A stretch of 64,000 bases of DNA from JANQOH01 sp965201115 (GTDB lineage: Bacteria; Pseudomonadota; Alphaproteobacteria; UBA7887). The notes beneath the pieces were generated by a model. That model searched no databases. It worked only from the letters and a program-made list of their open reading frames with translations, and was not told the origin of the DNA. The position numbers were made by a program, and so were the translations under genes. Positions 21,187-28,550 of this stretch are shown here, in pieces; positions within the stretch are counted from its first letter, which is position 1, and the number at the start of each line of letters is the position of its first letter. The stretch is from positions 310,001 to 374,000 of the forward strand of contig OZ241745.1 in NCBI GenBank assembly GCA_965201115.1, given 5' to 3'.

Positions 21187-21316
21187 CCCCGCCGAAGGCG
21201 GGGCCCGGGACCGCGGGCTTCCAGCCCGCACGTTGCCGACCCGCACCAACGCTGCCGAGAAGAGGCCCGCCCGCTTCCTGGGTGCGCGGGCGTCCCGCCC
21301 GCACGTTTCCGCACAC
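21187..21316. repeat. Triple-hairpin repeat, one unit plus one partial unit
   Basis: A full unit begins with CCCCGCCGAAGGCGGGG at 21187 and includes GCGGGCTTCCAGCCCGC, a variant with compensating changes in the second hairpin. A second, partial unit (GCGCGGGCGTCCCGCCCGC) lies at about 21286-21305. They occupy the space between two convergent genes. Confidence 0.85.
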
Positions 21317-21338
21317 CGCGGCCCGCCGCCCCTCCGCG

Positions 21339-22319
21339 TCACGAATCGCCGGCCAGCGCTTCGGGATTGACGACACAGCCAAGGTCGAGCGAACCGGCAA
21401 GAAAATCGAGCACATTTTGCGCGCACCGCATCGACATCCGCTCGGCGCATTCCGCCGTCAGCCCCGCCAGGTGCGGCGACAGCACCACGTTGTCGAGCCC
21501 CAACAGCGGGTTGTCCGGCGGCGTCGGCTCCTGCTCGAACACATCGAGCGCCGCGCCGGCGATCTCCCCGCCGCGGAGCGCCGCGACCAGCGCCGCCTCG
21601 TCGATCAGCCCGCCGCGCGAGGCGTTGACGACAACGGCATGGCGCGGCAGCGCGGCCAGCGCATCGCCGTCGATCATGCGCCGCGTCTCGTCGGTCAGCG
21701 GCGCGTGGAGGGTAACGAAATCCGCGTCCGCGAGGCCATCCGCCAGCCGCGCCAGCGGCTCCGCGCCGAGCGCGCGCACCGCCTCCGCATCGACCCACGG
21801 ATCGTACACCCGCACGCCCATACCGAAGGCGCGGCACAGCCCCACGACCAGCCGCCCGACGCGCCCCTGCCCGACGACGAGCGCCGTCTTGCCGAACAGG
21901 TCGCTGCCGATGCGCCCGTCGCCGGCCTGCCACTTGCCGGCGCGCGTCAGGCGATCGATATACGGACCGTGCTTCGCCGCCGCCAGCATCAGATACAATG
22001 TGTGCTCGGCCACCGTGCGCGCATTGGCGTCTCCCACCAGCGCGAGCGGAATGCGCCGCTCCGTAAGCGCGGCGACATCGACCGAATCGTATCCGACGCC
22101 GTGGCGCGCCACGATGCGCAGCCGGTTCGCGCGCGCAATCAGGCCGCGGTCGATGCGCGCCGTGCGCACGATGACAGCGTCGGCGTTCGGCATGTGCGCG
22201 GCGACCGCGTCCGGGGTTTGCCCGATCTCCGTAACCGTCACGCCCGGCGCCGCGCCGAGCCGGTCGATCCCCGATTCGTGTATGCGGCCTATCGCCAGCA
22301 CATGGAAATTGCGGTCCAC
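21339..22319 (-). CDS. D-isomer-specific 2-hydroxyacid dehydrogenase (phosphoglycerate dehydrogenase-like)
   Basis: This 326-residue NAD-dependent dehydrogenase has the family layout. There is a catalytic domain, then the nucleotide-binding motif VVGQGRVGRLVV near residue 157 and the ADFVTLHAPLTDETRRMID segment. These are followed by the substrate-binding Arg and catalytic Glu region (NASRGGLIDEAAL, ALDVFEQEP) and the catalytic His in LSPHLAGLT. There is no C-terminal ACT domain, so it is not a full-length SerA. I chose GTG at 22319 because GGGGGAGG lies about eight bases upstream; no ATG fits. The substrate may be a 2-keto/2-hydroxy acid, but it cannot be specified. Confidence 0.88.
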   Translation of the reverse strand: MDRNFHVLAIGRIHESGIDRLGAAPGVTVTEIGQTPDAVAAHMPNADAVIVRTARIDRGLIARANRLRIVARHGVGYDSVDVAALTERRIPLALVGDANARTVAEHTLYLMLAAAKHGPYIDRLTRAGKWQAGDGRIGSDLFGKTALVVGQGRVGRLVVGLCRAFGMGVRVYDPWVDAEAVRALGAEPLARLADGLADADFVTLHAPLTDETRRMIDGDALAALPRHAVVVNASRGGLIDEAALVAALRGGEIAGAALDVFEQEPTPPDNPLLGLDNVVLSPHLAGLTAECAERMSMRCAQNVLDFLAGSLDLGCVVNPEALAGDS

Positions 22320-22429
22320 GCCGCGCCCTCCCCCTTCGCGCGCCGCCGCCCTCCGCGGCCGCCCTGCCCCGCATTGTGGCGCCGCCCCGCCCCCCGTGAC
22401 AATGCCGCCGCTCCCGCAGGAGCCCCGCA

Positions 22430-22570
22430 AATCCCCGCGGAGCCCCGCAAACGCCCGCCCCGCCGGCCCGCCCGAGCCGGCGCCCGTTCCTGACGCGGCC
22501 CCATGACCGCCGCCGCCCGCGCCGGCGCGCAGCCCCGCGGAGCCCCGCCGAGCCCCGCAAACGCCCGCCG
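22430..22570. repeat. Short GC-rich direct repeats (GCGGAGCCCCGC type)
   Basis: The motif GCGGAGCCCCGC, often followed by AAACGCCCGCC, occurs near 22437 and 22539, and the variant GAGCCCCGC occurs near 22421 and 22552. The same motif recurs near 54680 in the gp27-like gene. It fills the interval 22320-22593 between a divergent pair of genes; I see no gene there. The motif looks unrelated to the triple-hairpin repeat. Confidence 0.6.
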
Positions 22571-22593
22571 CCCGCCAACCCCGTGAACGCGCC

Positions 22594-23580
22594 ATGACCC
22601 CCCGCCGCGCCGCCCCGCCCCCCGGCGCGTGGCAGGCAAGCCTGTCCGTCCCGCGCGGCGCGGCGCCCGCGTTCGAGGCCGCGCTCGCGCGCGCCGATTC
22701 GCTCTCGGTCGCATGGCGCCCCGCAAACGCCGCCGACATCCGCGCGGTGTTCCCGCCCGCGGTCCCGCGAATCGAAATCGAGGCCGCCATTGCCGTTGCC
22801 GCCGCCGCGAGCGGCGCCGCCCCGCCCGCGATGCGCGCCGCGCCCCTCGCCGCGCGCGACTGGGTCGCCGAGGGCCTCGCCGCCCTGCCGCCCGCGCGCG
22901 CGGGCCGGTTCCGCATCCGCGGCGCCCACCATGCGCGCCGCCCGTCGCTTCACGAGTTCGTCGTCGAGGCCGGCCCGGCGTTCGGCACGGGCCATCACGA
23001 AACCACCCGCGACTGCCTGCGGGCGCTCTGCGGCTTGGCGCGGCGGCGCGCCTTCGCGCGGCCCCTCGACCTCGGCTGCGGCACGGGAATCCTCGCAATG
23101 GCCGCCGCGCGTCTGTGGCGCCGCCGCGCGCTGGCGATCGATCGCGACCCCGCCGCCGTCGCCGCCGCGCGCGCCAACGCCGCGCGCAACGGCCTCGCCA
23201 AACTGGTGGAATGCCGCGCCGGAAACGGTTTCGCCGGCCTGCCCCGCGGCGCGCGCTACGACCTCATCGCGGCGAACATTATCGCGCGCCCGCTTGCCGC
23301 GCTGGCCCCGGCGCTCGCGGCGCGGCTCGCGCCGGGCGGCGTTGCCGTCCTGTCGGGCCTGCTGCGCCCGCAGGCGCGCGCCCTGCTCGCCGCGTATCGC
23401 GGCCAAGGCCTCGCCCTGCGCCGCCGATACGATACCGGCGCGTGGACGACGCTCTGCCTCGGCAGGCGCGCCGCGCGGCGCATGGCTGGGGGACCTGGAT
23501 TCGAACCAGGACTGTTCGGGTCAGAGCCGAAAGTTCTACCGTTAAACTATCCCCCACCGCGCCGCGGACGAAAGCGTTAG
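22594..23580 (+). CDS. prmA: Ribosomal protein L11 methyltransferase
   Basis: This 328-residue protein is probably the enzyme that methylates ribosomal protein L11 with S-adenosylmethionine. The N-terminal substrate domain is followed by ARDWVAEGLAALPP, the family motif FVVEAGPAFGTGHHETTRDCL, the SAM-binding motif LDLGCGTGILAMAAARLW and the NPPY-like ANIIARPL. The start ATG 22594 gives the usual length, and I see no strong ribosome-binding site. The normal family C-terminus would end near TLCLGRR (residue about 290). Here the frame runs on for about 35 residues through the antisense of tRNA-Gln before a stop at 23578-23580. No start or frame alternative removes this overlap. Confidence 0.85.
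   Translation: MTPRRAAPPPGAWQASLSVPRGAAPAFEAALARADSLSVAWRPANAADIRAVFPPAVPRIEIEAAIAVAAAASGAAPPAMRAAPLAARDWVAEGLAALPPARAGRFRIRGAHHARRPSLHEFVVEAGPAFGTGHHETTRDCLRALCGLARRRAFARPLDLGCGTGILAMAAARLWRRRALAIDRDPAAVAAARANAARNGLAKLVECRAGNGFAGLPRGARYDLIAANIIARPLAALAPALAARLAPGGVAVLSGLLRPQARALLAAYRGQGLALRRRYDTGAWTTLCLGRRAARRMAGGPGFEPGLFGSEPKVLPLNYPPPRRGRKR
23483..23556 (-). tRNA. tRNA-Gln (CTG)
   Basis: On the minus strand the acceptor TGGGGGA pairs with TCCCCCA, the anticodon arm is TTCGG-CTCTGAC-CCGAA with anticodon CTG, and the T-arm has GGTTCGAATCC. The CCA end is encoded (23485-23483). The gene is 74 bases long and lies entirely inside the 3' end of the convergent prmA frame. Confidence 0.96.
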
Positions 23581-23628
23581 TATCGGGCGCGGCGCAAGTC
23601 AAGCCGCCGGGCGCAAGGAAACGCAACC

Positions 23629-24009
23629 ATGACGGATCCGGGAACGATCGAGAGCTACCACGCCCACGTCTATTACGCCGGCGCCGACGAACGGCGCCGC
23701 GCCGAAACCCTGCGCGCCGCGATCGAAGCGCGCTTCGCGGTCCGCATGGGCCGCTGGCGCGACGAGCCCGTGGGGCCGCACCCGCAACCCATGTACCAGG
23801 TCGCGTTCGATACGCCGCTGTTCGCGTCGTTCGCGCCGTGGCTGATGCTGAACCGTGGCGGCCTCTCGATTCTCGTGCATCCCGACACCGGCGACCATGT
23901 GGCCGATCACGGCCGCTTCGCCCTGTGGCTCGGCGCGCAACTGCCGCTCGACATGGCGTATCTCGAAAAACTCCCGGCGCGCGAGGCCGGGAAGAAAACC
24001 TCCGCGTAG
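23629..24009 (+). CDS. DOPA 4,5-dioxygenase family protein
   Basis: This 126-residue protein fits the DOPA-dioxygenase-like family of small ferredoxin-fold proteins: SYHAHVYYAGADERRRAETLR, MGRWRDEPVGPHPQPMYQVAF, WLMLNRGGLSILVHPDTGDHVADH and ALWLGAQLPLDMAYL. The conserved His residues in HAHVYY, GPHP and VHP are the likely metal ligands. Plant and fungal members cleave DOPA to make betalamic acid or related pigments; bacterial members have unproved substrates. It starts at ATG 23629 with AAGGAAA upstream. It stands alone between tRNA-Gln and the DsbA-like gene. Confidence 0.85.
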   Translation: MTDPGTIESYHAHVYYAGADERRRAETLRAAIEARFAVRMGRWRDEPVGPHPQPMYQVAFDTPLFASFAPWLMLNRGGLSILVHPDTGDHVADHGRFALWLGAQLPLDMAYLEKLPAREAGKKTSA

Positions 24010-24096
24010 CCCTTCCGACGGTCCCGGGGGCTTGCCGCGCGGCGCGTTTCCGCCCATGCTGGCGCCCGCCTCCCCAACGCAAGGAGCAACCGGGAC

Positions 24097-24861
24097 ATGA
24101 TCGGAATCGCGTTTTTCCGCCCGGCGGTCCGTTCGGCGGCCGTCGCGGTCGGGTGCTTTCTCGCGGCTTTCGCCGCCGGCGCCGAAGAATCGCTCAGCGA
24201 CGCGCAGCGCCAGGCCGTCGAAGCGCTGATCGAGCGCTACATCGAAGAAAACCCCGGCAAGATCGTCGAGTCCGTGCGCGCCTGGAACCGCCGCCAGGAG
24301 GAAGCGCGGCGCGACGAAGCCAGCGCCAATCTGGTCGCCTTGCGCGACGAGATACTCGCCGACCCCGCCTCGCCGGTCGCCGGCAACCCCGACGGCGACG
24401 TCACCGTCGTGGAGTTCTTCGACTACCGCTGCGGCTACTGCAAGCGCGCGCTCGATGTGCTGCTCCAGGCGGCGGAGGAGGATTCGAACATCCGCCTCGT
24501 CTTCAAGGAGTTCCCAATCCTCAGCCCGCAATCGACGCGGGCGGCCCAGGCCGCGCTCGCGGCGCGCCGGCAGCATGCCGACGCCTACCTGCCGTTCCAC
24601 GTGGCGCTGATGAGCGCCCGCGGCGCATTCGAGGACGAGCAGATTTTCGACATCGCCGCCGAGAACGGCCTCGACGTCGCGCGGCTCGAGAACGACATGG
24701 ACGCGCCGGAAATCGCCGCGCAGATCGAAGCCGTGGCCGCGCTGGCGCAGTCGCTCGACATCGCCGGCACGCCGGCGTTCATCGTCGGCGGCGAAATCTA
24801 CCGCGGCGCCATAGACCTCGACACGCTGCGCGGGGCCATCGCCGCCGCGCGCGCGGGCTAG
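24097..24861 (+). CDS. DsbA-family thiol:disulfide oxidoreductase
   Basis: This 254-residue periplasmic protein has a signal peptide ending near residue 29 (FLAAFAAGAEE). An N-terminal helical segment (about 33-90) follows, and then a thioredoxin fold with active site C112-G-Y-C115 in VVEFFDYRCGYCKRAL. The cis-proline loop is AGTPAFIVGG. This layout, with an N-terminal helical extension before the thioredoxin domain, matches the DsbA/ScsC/Com1-like proteins that form or isomerise disulfide bonds in secreted proteins. The start ATG 24097 has AAGGAG about ten bases upstream. Confidence 0.9.
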   Translation: MIGIAFFRPAVRSAAVAVGCFLAAFAAGAEESLSDAQRQAVEALIERYIEENPGKIVESVRAWNRRQEEARRDEASANLVALRDEILADPASPVAGNPDGDVTVVEFFDYRCGYCKRALDVLLQAAEEDSNIRLVFKEFPILSPQSTRAAQAALAARRQHADAYLPFHVALMSARGAFEDEQIFDIAAENGLDVARLENDMDAPEIAAQIEAVAALAQSLDIAGTPAFIVGGEIYRGAIDLDTLRGAIAAARAG

Positions 24862-24897
24862 GCGCGACCGCAAACCGGCGGGACCGGCGAAAAACGT

Positions 24898-26430
24898 ATG
24901 CGCGCGACCGGCCGCCGGATGCCGCGCCTCGCCGCGTGGCTCGGGCTGTCGCTGTGCGCCGCCAGCTGCGGCCCGGGCCTGTTCCTGCCGGGCCTGCTCG
25001 GCATCGGCCACGCGTCGTTCGAGGACGCCGCGCGCGACTACCCCGAGTTCGGCGAGGTCGCCGAGGCGTTCGACCGGCTGGCGTTCCCCGCCCCGGACGA
25101 GAAAGAGCGCGAACGCCAGCTCGATCTGTTCGCCGAGGTCTTCCGTATCGCCCACGACGAACATATCGACCCGGTCACGCCGCAGTCGCTGGTGCTGCTC
25201 GCGCTCGAGGGATTCGAGGAGGCGGAAGGCGAGGCCGCGCTGCACGGCCTCGCCGGCGCCGCCGCCCCCGACGCGGACGCCCCCGATGCGGACGCCGCCC
25301 CCGCCGGCCCGCCGGAAAACCCCCTCGCCGCCGACAACCTCATGAGCGCCGGCCTCTCGAAAATGATGACCGGCCTCGATCCGCACTCCGCCTATCTCGA
25401 CCCCCGTACCTATCGCGAGATGCTTCTGCGCTCGCGCGGCAAGTTCGGCGGCATCGGCATCGAAGTGACGATGACGGACGGGTTGGTCAGGATCATCGCG
25501 CCGCTGGAAGACACGCCGGGCGCGCGCGCGGGCCTGCAGGCCGGCGACCTGATTACCCATGTGGACGGCGAGCCGATACTCGGCCTCTCCCTGACCGACG
25601 CCGTCCGGCTCATGCGCGGCAAGCCCGGCAGCGCCGTGCGCCTCGGCATCCGCCGCCCGCCGGAAACGGAGAGCTTCGAGGTGAGCGTGGTGCGCGCGGT
25701 GGTGCAGGTCCGCCCGGTGCGCGCCCGCGCCGAGGGCCGCGTGGGCTATCTCCGCGTGACGACCTTCAACGAACGCGCGGAAGCCGGCGTGCGCCGCGCG
25801 CTCCGCGACCTCGCGGCGGAAATCGACGACGAAATCGGCTATGTGCTCGATCTGCGCGGCAACCCCGGCGGCCTGCTCGACCAGGCGCTCGGCGTCGCCA
25901 ACGCCTTTCTGACCGGAGGCGAAGTGGTCTCGACGCGCGGCCGCGGCGGCGAGTCGGTGCGCCGCTTCCCCGCCGGACCGGGCGACCTGTCCGACGGCCT
26001 GCCCGTCGTCGTGCTGATCGACGACATTTCCGCCTCGGCGGCGGAAATCGTCGCCGGCGCGCTTCAGGACCACGACCGCGCCCTCGTCATCGGCGCGCGC
26101 TCGTTCGGCAAGGGCTCGGTCCAAAGCGTCATCCCGGTGAGCGGCGGCGGCGCCGTGCGCGTGACCGCCGCGCGCTACTACACGCCCTCCGGACGCTCGA
26201 TCCAGGCCACCGGCATCGTCCCCGACATCCTCGCCGACGCCGAAACCGCCGCCCCCGCGCGCGAATCGGACCTCGACAACGCCCTGCCCGCCGAGGTCGA
26301 GAAGGCCGAAGCCGCCGCCGCCCGCCTCGCCGACGTCTGCCCTGATCGAACGGAAGCCGAAGACCCGCCGCTCGCCTGCGCCATCCACCTGCTCGAGGGC
26401 CAAGCCGTAGTCGCCGCCGCGCCCGGCTGA
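24898..26430 (+). CDS. ctpA: Carboxy-terminal processing protease (S41)
   Basis: This 510-residue S41 peptidase is exported by an N-terminal signal (RLAAWLGLSLCAASCGPG) that might also be a lipoprotein signal. A PDZ domain spans about residues 180-270 (GGIGIEVTMTDGLVRIIAPLEDTPGARAGLQAGDLITHVDG). The catalytic domain has Ser in DDISASAAEIVAGAL and Lys in SFGKGSVQ, the Ser/Lys dyad. A stretch of Ala and Asp repeats (GAAAPDADAPDADAAPAGP) sits in the N-terminal half. CtpA-type enzymes trim the C-termini of periplasmic proteins. The start ATG 24898 is 36 bases after the DsbA-like gene, and ATG 24919 is an alternative. Confidence 0.9.
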   Translation: MRATGRRMPRLAAWLGLSLCAASCGPGLFLPGLLGIGHASFEDAARDYPEFGEVAEAFDRLAFPAPDEKERERQLDLFAEVFRIAHDEHIDPVTPQSLVLLALEGFEEAEGEAALHGLAGAAAPDADAPDADAAPAGPPENPLAADNLMSAGLSKMMTGLDPHSAYLDPRTYREMLLRSRGKFGGIGIEVTMTDGLVRIIAPLEDTPGARAGLQAGDLITHVDGEPILGLSLTDAVRLMRGKPGSAVRLGIRRPPETESFEVSVVRAVVQVRPVRARAEGRVGYLRVTTFNERAEAGVRRALRDLAAEIDDEIGYVLDLRGNPGGLLDQALGVANAFLTGGEVVSTRGRGGESVRRFPAGPGDLSDGLPVVVLIDDISASAAEIVAGALQDHDRALVIGARSFGKGSVQSVIPVSGGGAVRVTAARYYTPSGRSIQATGIVPDILADAETAAPARESDLDNALPAEVEKAEAAAARLADVCPDRTEAEDPPLACAIHLLEGQAVVAAAPG

Positions 26431-26446
26431 CGCCGCCGCGCGCCGT

Positions 26447-26490
26447 TGCCTGGGGCGCGGGCGTCCCCGCCCGCACGTTTCCGCGCGCGG
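26447..26490. repeat. Partial triple-hairpin repeat unit
   Basis: Only the second hairpin (GCGGGCGTCCCCGCCCGC) and the start of the third segment (ACGTTTCCGCGCG) are present. It fills the gap between the convergent ctpA and thiSG genes. Confidence 0.75.
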
Positions 26491-27483
26491 TCAGATCAGC
26501 CCGGCGAGCGGCGAAGAGGCCGAAGCATAGGTCTTTTTCGGTATGCGCCCCGCGCGGTAGGCGAGGCGGCCCGCCTCGACGGCCGCCTTCATCGACCGCG
26601 CCATCAGAACGGGGTCCCCCGCGCCGGCGATCGCCGTGTTCATCAGCACCGCGTCGCAGCCGAGCTCCATCGCCTCCGCCGCGTCCGACGCCGTGCCCAC
26701 GCCCGCGTCCACGATCACCGGAACCTTGGCGTTCTCGATAACGATGCGGATGTTCACCGGGTTTTGAAGGCCGAGCCCGGAGCCGATCGGCGCGCCGAGC
26801 GGCATGATCGCCGCGCAGCCCATCTCCTCCAGCCGCCGCGCCGCGATCGGATCGTCGTTGCAATACACCATGACCTGAAACCCGTCGGCAATCAGCGCCT
26901 CGGCCGCCGCGAAGGTCTCCGGCATGTTCGGATAGAGCGTCTGCCGATCGCCGAGTACCTCGAGCTTGACCAGGCGCCAGCCCCCCGCCTCGCGCGCCAG
27001 CCGCAGCGTGCGCAGCGCGTCCTCCGCCGTGAAGCAGCCCGCCGTGTTCGGCAGATAGATATACTCCTTGGGATCGACGTAATCGGTGAGCATGGGCGCG
27101 CCGGGGTCGGTGACGTTCACGCGCCGCACCGCGACCGTGACGATCTCCGCGCCGGAAGCGGCCAGCGCCGCGGCGGTCTGTTCCAGGCTTTCGTATTTCC
27201 CCGTGCCGACGATAAGCCGCGAGCGCACGCGCCGCCCGGCCACGCTCCACGCGTCGCCGCCCGCGCCATCCTCCGCGCCCTCCGCGCCGCCGCCGATGAA
27301 ATGCACGATTTCCAGCCGGTCGCCCTCGTCGAGCGCCGTGTCGGCGAACGCCGAGCGGCGGACGATCTCGCGGTTGCGCTCCACCGCGATCCTGCGCGTG
27401 TCGAAACCGAGCTGCGCCAGCAGCGCCGCCACCGTTATCGGCGCCGCGACCGTTCGCGGCTCCCCGTTGATGCTGATTTCCAT
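26491..27483 (-). CDS. thiG: ThiS-ThiG fusion: sulfur carrier plus thiazole synthase
   Basis: This 330-residue protein joins two thiamine-biosynthesis functions. Residues 1-66 are a ThiS-like ubiquitin fold (MEISINGEPRTV, GDRLEIVHFIGGG), with the Gly-Gly that in free ThiS becomes the thiocarboxylate. After a Gly/Ala/Asp-rich linker (67-78), residues 79-330 are thiazole synthase: GRRVRSRLIVGTGKYES, the Schiff-base Lys in LVKLEVLGD (K173), PLGAPIGSGLGLQNP and IVDAGVGTASDAAEAMELG. The catalytic part looks intact. Because ThiS normally needs a free C-terminus, the fused copy cannot act in the classical way unless it is cleaved. Other thi genes are not in the window. The start is ATG 27483. Confidence 0.9.
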   Translation of the reverse strand: MEISINGEPRTVAAPITVAALLAQLGFDTRRIAVERNREIVRRSAFADTALDEGDRLEIVHFIGGGAEGAEDGAGGDAWSVAGRRVRSRLIVGTGKYESLEQTAAALAASGAEIVTVAVRRVNVTDPGAPMLTDYVDPKEYIYLPNTAGCFTAEDALRTLRLAREAGGWRLVKLEVLGDRQTLYPNMPETFAAAEALIADGFQVMVYCNDDPIAARRLEEMGCAAIMPLGAPIGSGLGLQNPVNIRIVIENAKVPVIVDAGVGTASDAAEAMELGCDAVLMNTAIAGAGDPVLMARSMKAAVEAGRLAYRAGRIPKKTYASASSPLAGLI

Positions 27484-27632
27484 GTAGCGTTCTCCGCGCC
27501 TCCCGCCGCCTCCGCCGCGCGCAGTATGAACGCCGCGCCGCGCGATTTCAACGCCCCGCCGCCGCGCTTGCGCCGCCGCGCGCGCCCCCCGATAGTGGGC
27601 GCCGCCCCCTCCCCGCCGCGACGGCGCGCGCG

Positions 27633-28082
27633 ATGACCCGCAGCGTTCTGGTTCTCAACGGACCGAATCTCAACATGCTCGGCCTCCGCCAGCCGGAGAT
27701 CTACGGGCGCGAAACCCTCGCCGATGTCGAGGCGCTGTGCCGAGGCGCGGGGCGCGCGCTCGGCCTCGCCGTCGAGTGCCGCCAAAGCAACTCGGAAGGC
27801 GAACTCGTGACCTGGATCCAGCAGGCGCGCGGCGCGTTCGACGCCATCGTGCTGAACGCGGGCGGATACAGCCACACTTCGGTAGCGATACTCGACGCCC
27901 TGCTGGCGTTCGACGCCCCGGTCGCGGAGGTCCACATGTCCAACATCCACGCCCGCGACGAGTTCCGCCGCCATTCATACGTTGCGCTCGGGGCGCGCGG
28001 CGCAATCTGCGGCTTCGGGGCTGCGGGCTACCGCATGGCGCTCGACGCCCTCGCCGCGCTGCTCGCCGGGGATGCGGCGTGA
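27633..28082 (+). CDS. aroQ: 3-dehydroquinate dehydratase, type II
   Basis: This 149-residue shikimate-pathway enzyme converts 3-dehydroquinate to 3-dehydroshikimate. It has the type II motifs VLNGPNLNMLGLRQPEIYG (with the catalytic Tyr), QSNSEGELVTWIQQA, LNAGGYSHTSVAILDAL and VEVHMSNIHARDEFRRHSY-like AEVHMSNIHARDEFRRHSY containing the catalytic His. It starts at ATG 27633, and its TGA overlaps the GTG of accB. The aroQ-accB-accC order is very common in Proteobacteria. Confidence 0.95.
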   Translation: MTRSVLVLNGPNLNMLGLRQPEIYGRETLADVEALCRGAGRALGLAVECRQSNSEGELVTWIQQARGAFDAIVLNAGGYSHTSVAILDALLAFDAPVAEVHMSNIHARDEFRRHSYVALGARGAICGFGAAGYRMALDALAALLAGDAA

Positions 28083-28528
28083 GCGCCGGCCCTGCCCTCG
28101 ACGAGGAGCTGATCCGCCGCCTCGCCGCACTCCTCGAGGAAACCGGCCTCGACGAAATCGAAATCGCCGCCGCCGGCGGGCGTGTGCGCGTCGCCCGCCG
28201 CGCCCCCGCGTCGCCCGCGCCCGTTGCGCCCGCCGCGCCGGCGGCGCGCGCCGAACCGCCCGCGGAAACCGAACGCGCGCCCGACGCCTCGCATCCCGGC
28301 GCCGTCGTCTCGCCGATGGTCGGCACGCTCTTCGTCGCTCCGCGGCCGGGCGACCCGCCCTTCGTTTCCGAGGGCGCGGCGGTCGCCGAGGGTGACACCA
28401 TGTTTATCGTCGAGGCCATGAAGACCATGAACCCGGTGCGGGCGCCCCGCGCGGGCACCGTCGCGCGCGTGCTCGCCGCCAACGCCTCGCCTGTCGAATA
28501 CGGCGAACTGCTCGCCGTAATCGAATAG
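28079..28528 (+). CDS. accB: Biotin carboxyl carrier protein of acetyl-CoA carboxylase
   Basis: This 149-residue protein has an N-terminal helical part, a Pro/Ala-rich linker (about residues 41-75) and a C-terminal biotinyl domain. The biotin-accepting Lys is K115 in EAMKTMNPV, with Thr replacing the usual second Met. The tail PVEYGELLAVIE is typical. I set the start at GTG 28079, which overlaps the aroQ stop (GTGA). It carries CO2 between AccC and the carboxyltransferase in the first step of fatty acid synthesis. Confidence 0.93.
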   Translation: MSAGPALDEELIRRLAALLEETGLDEIEIAAAGGRVRVARRAPASPAPVAPAAPAARAEPPAETERAPDASHPGAVVSPMVGTLFVAPRPGDPPFVSEGAAVAEGDTMFIVEAMKTMNPVRAPRAGTVARVLAANASPVEYGELLAVIE

Positions 28529-28550
28529 GCCCCGAGCCCTCCGGCGCGCC

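Noticed and set aside
22402..22503. Short Pro/Ala-rich frame between the dehydrogenase and prmA
   Set aside because: It is made of the GCGGAGCCCCGC repeats, with no ribosome-binding site or conserved feature.
22629..26345. A very long plus-strand frame (over 1200 codons) rich in Arg and Pro
   Set aside because: It runs through prmA, tRNA-Gln, the dioxygenase, the DsbA-like gene and ctpA in a shifted frame; it is a GC-skew artefact.
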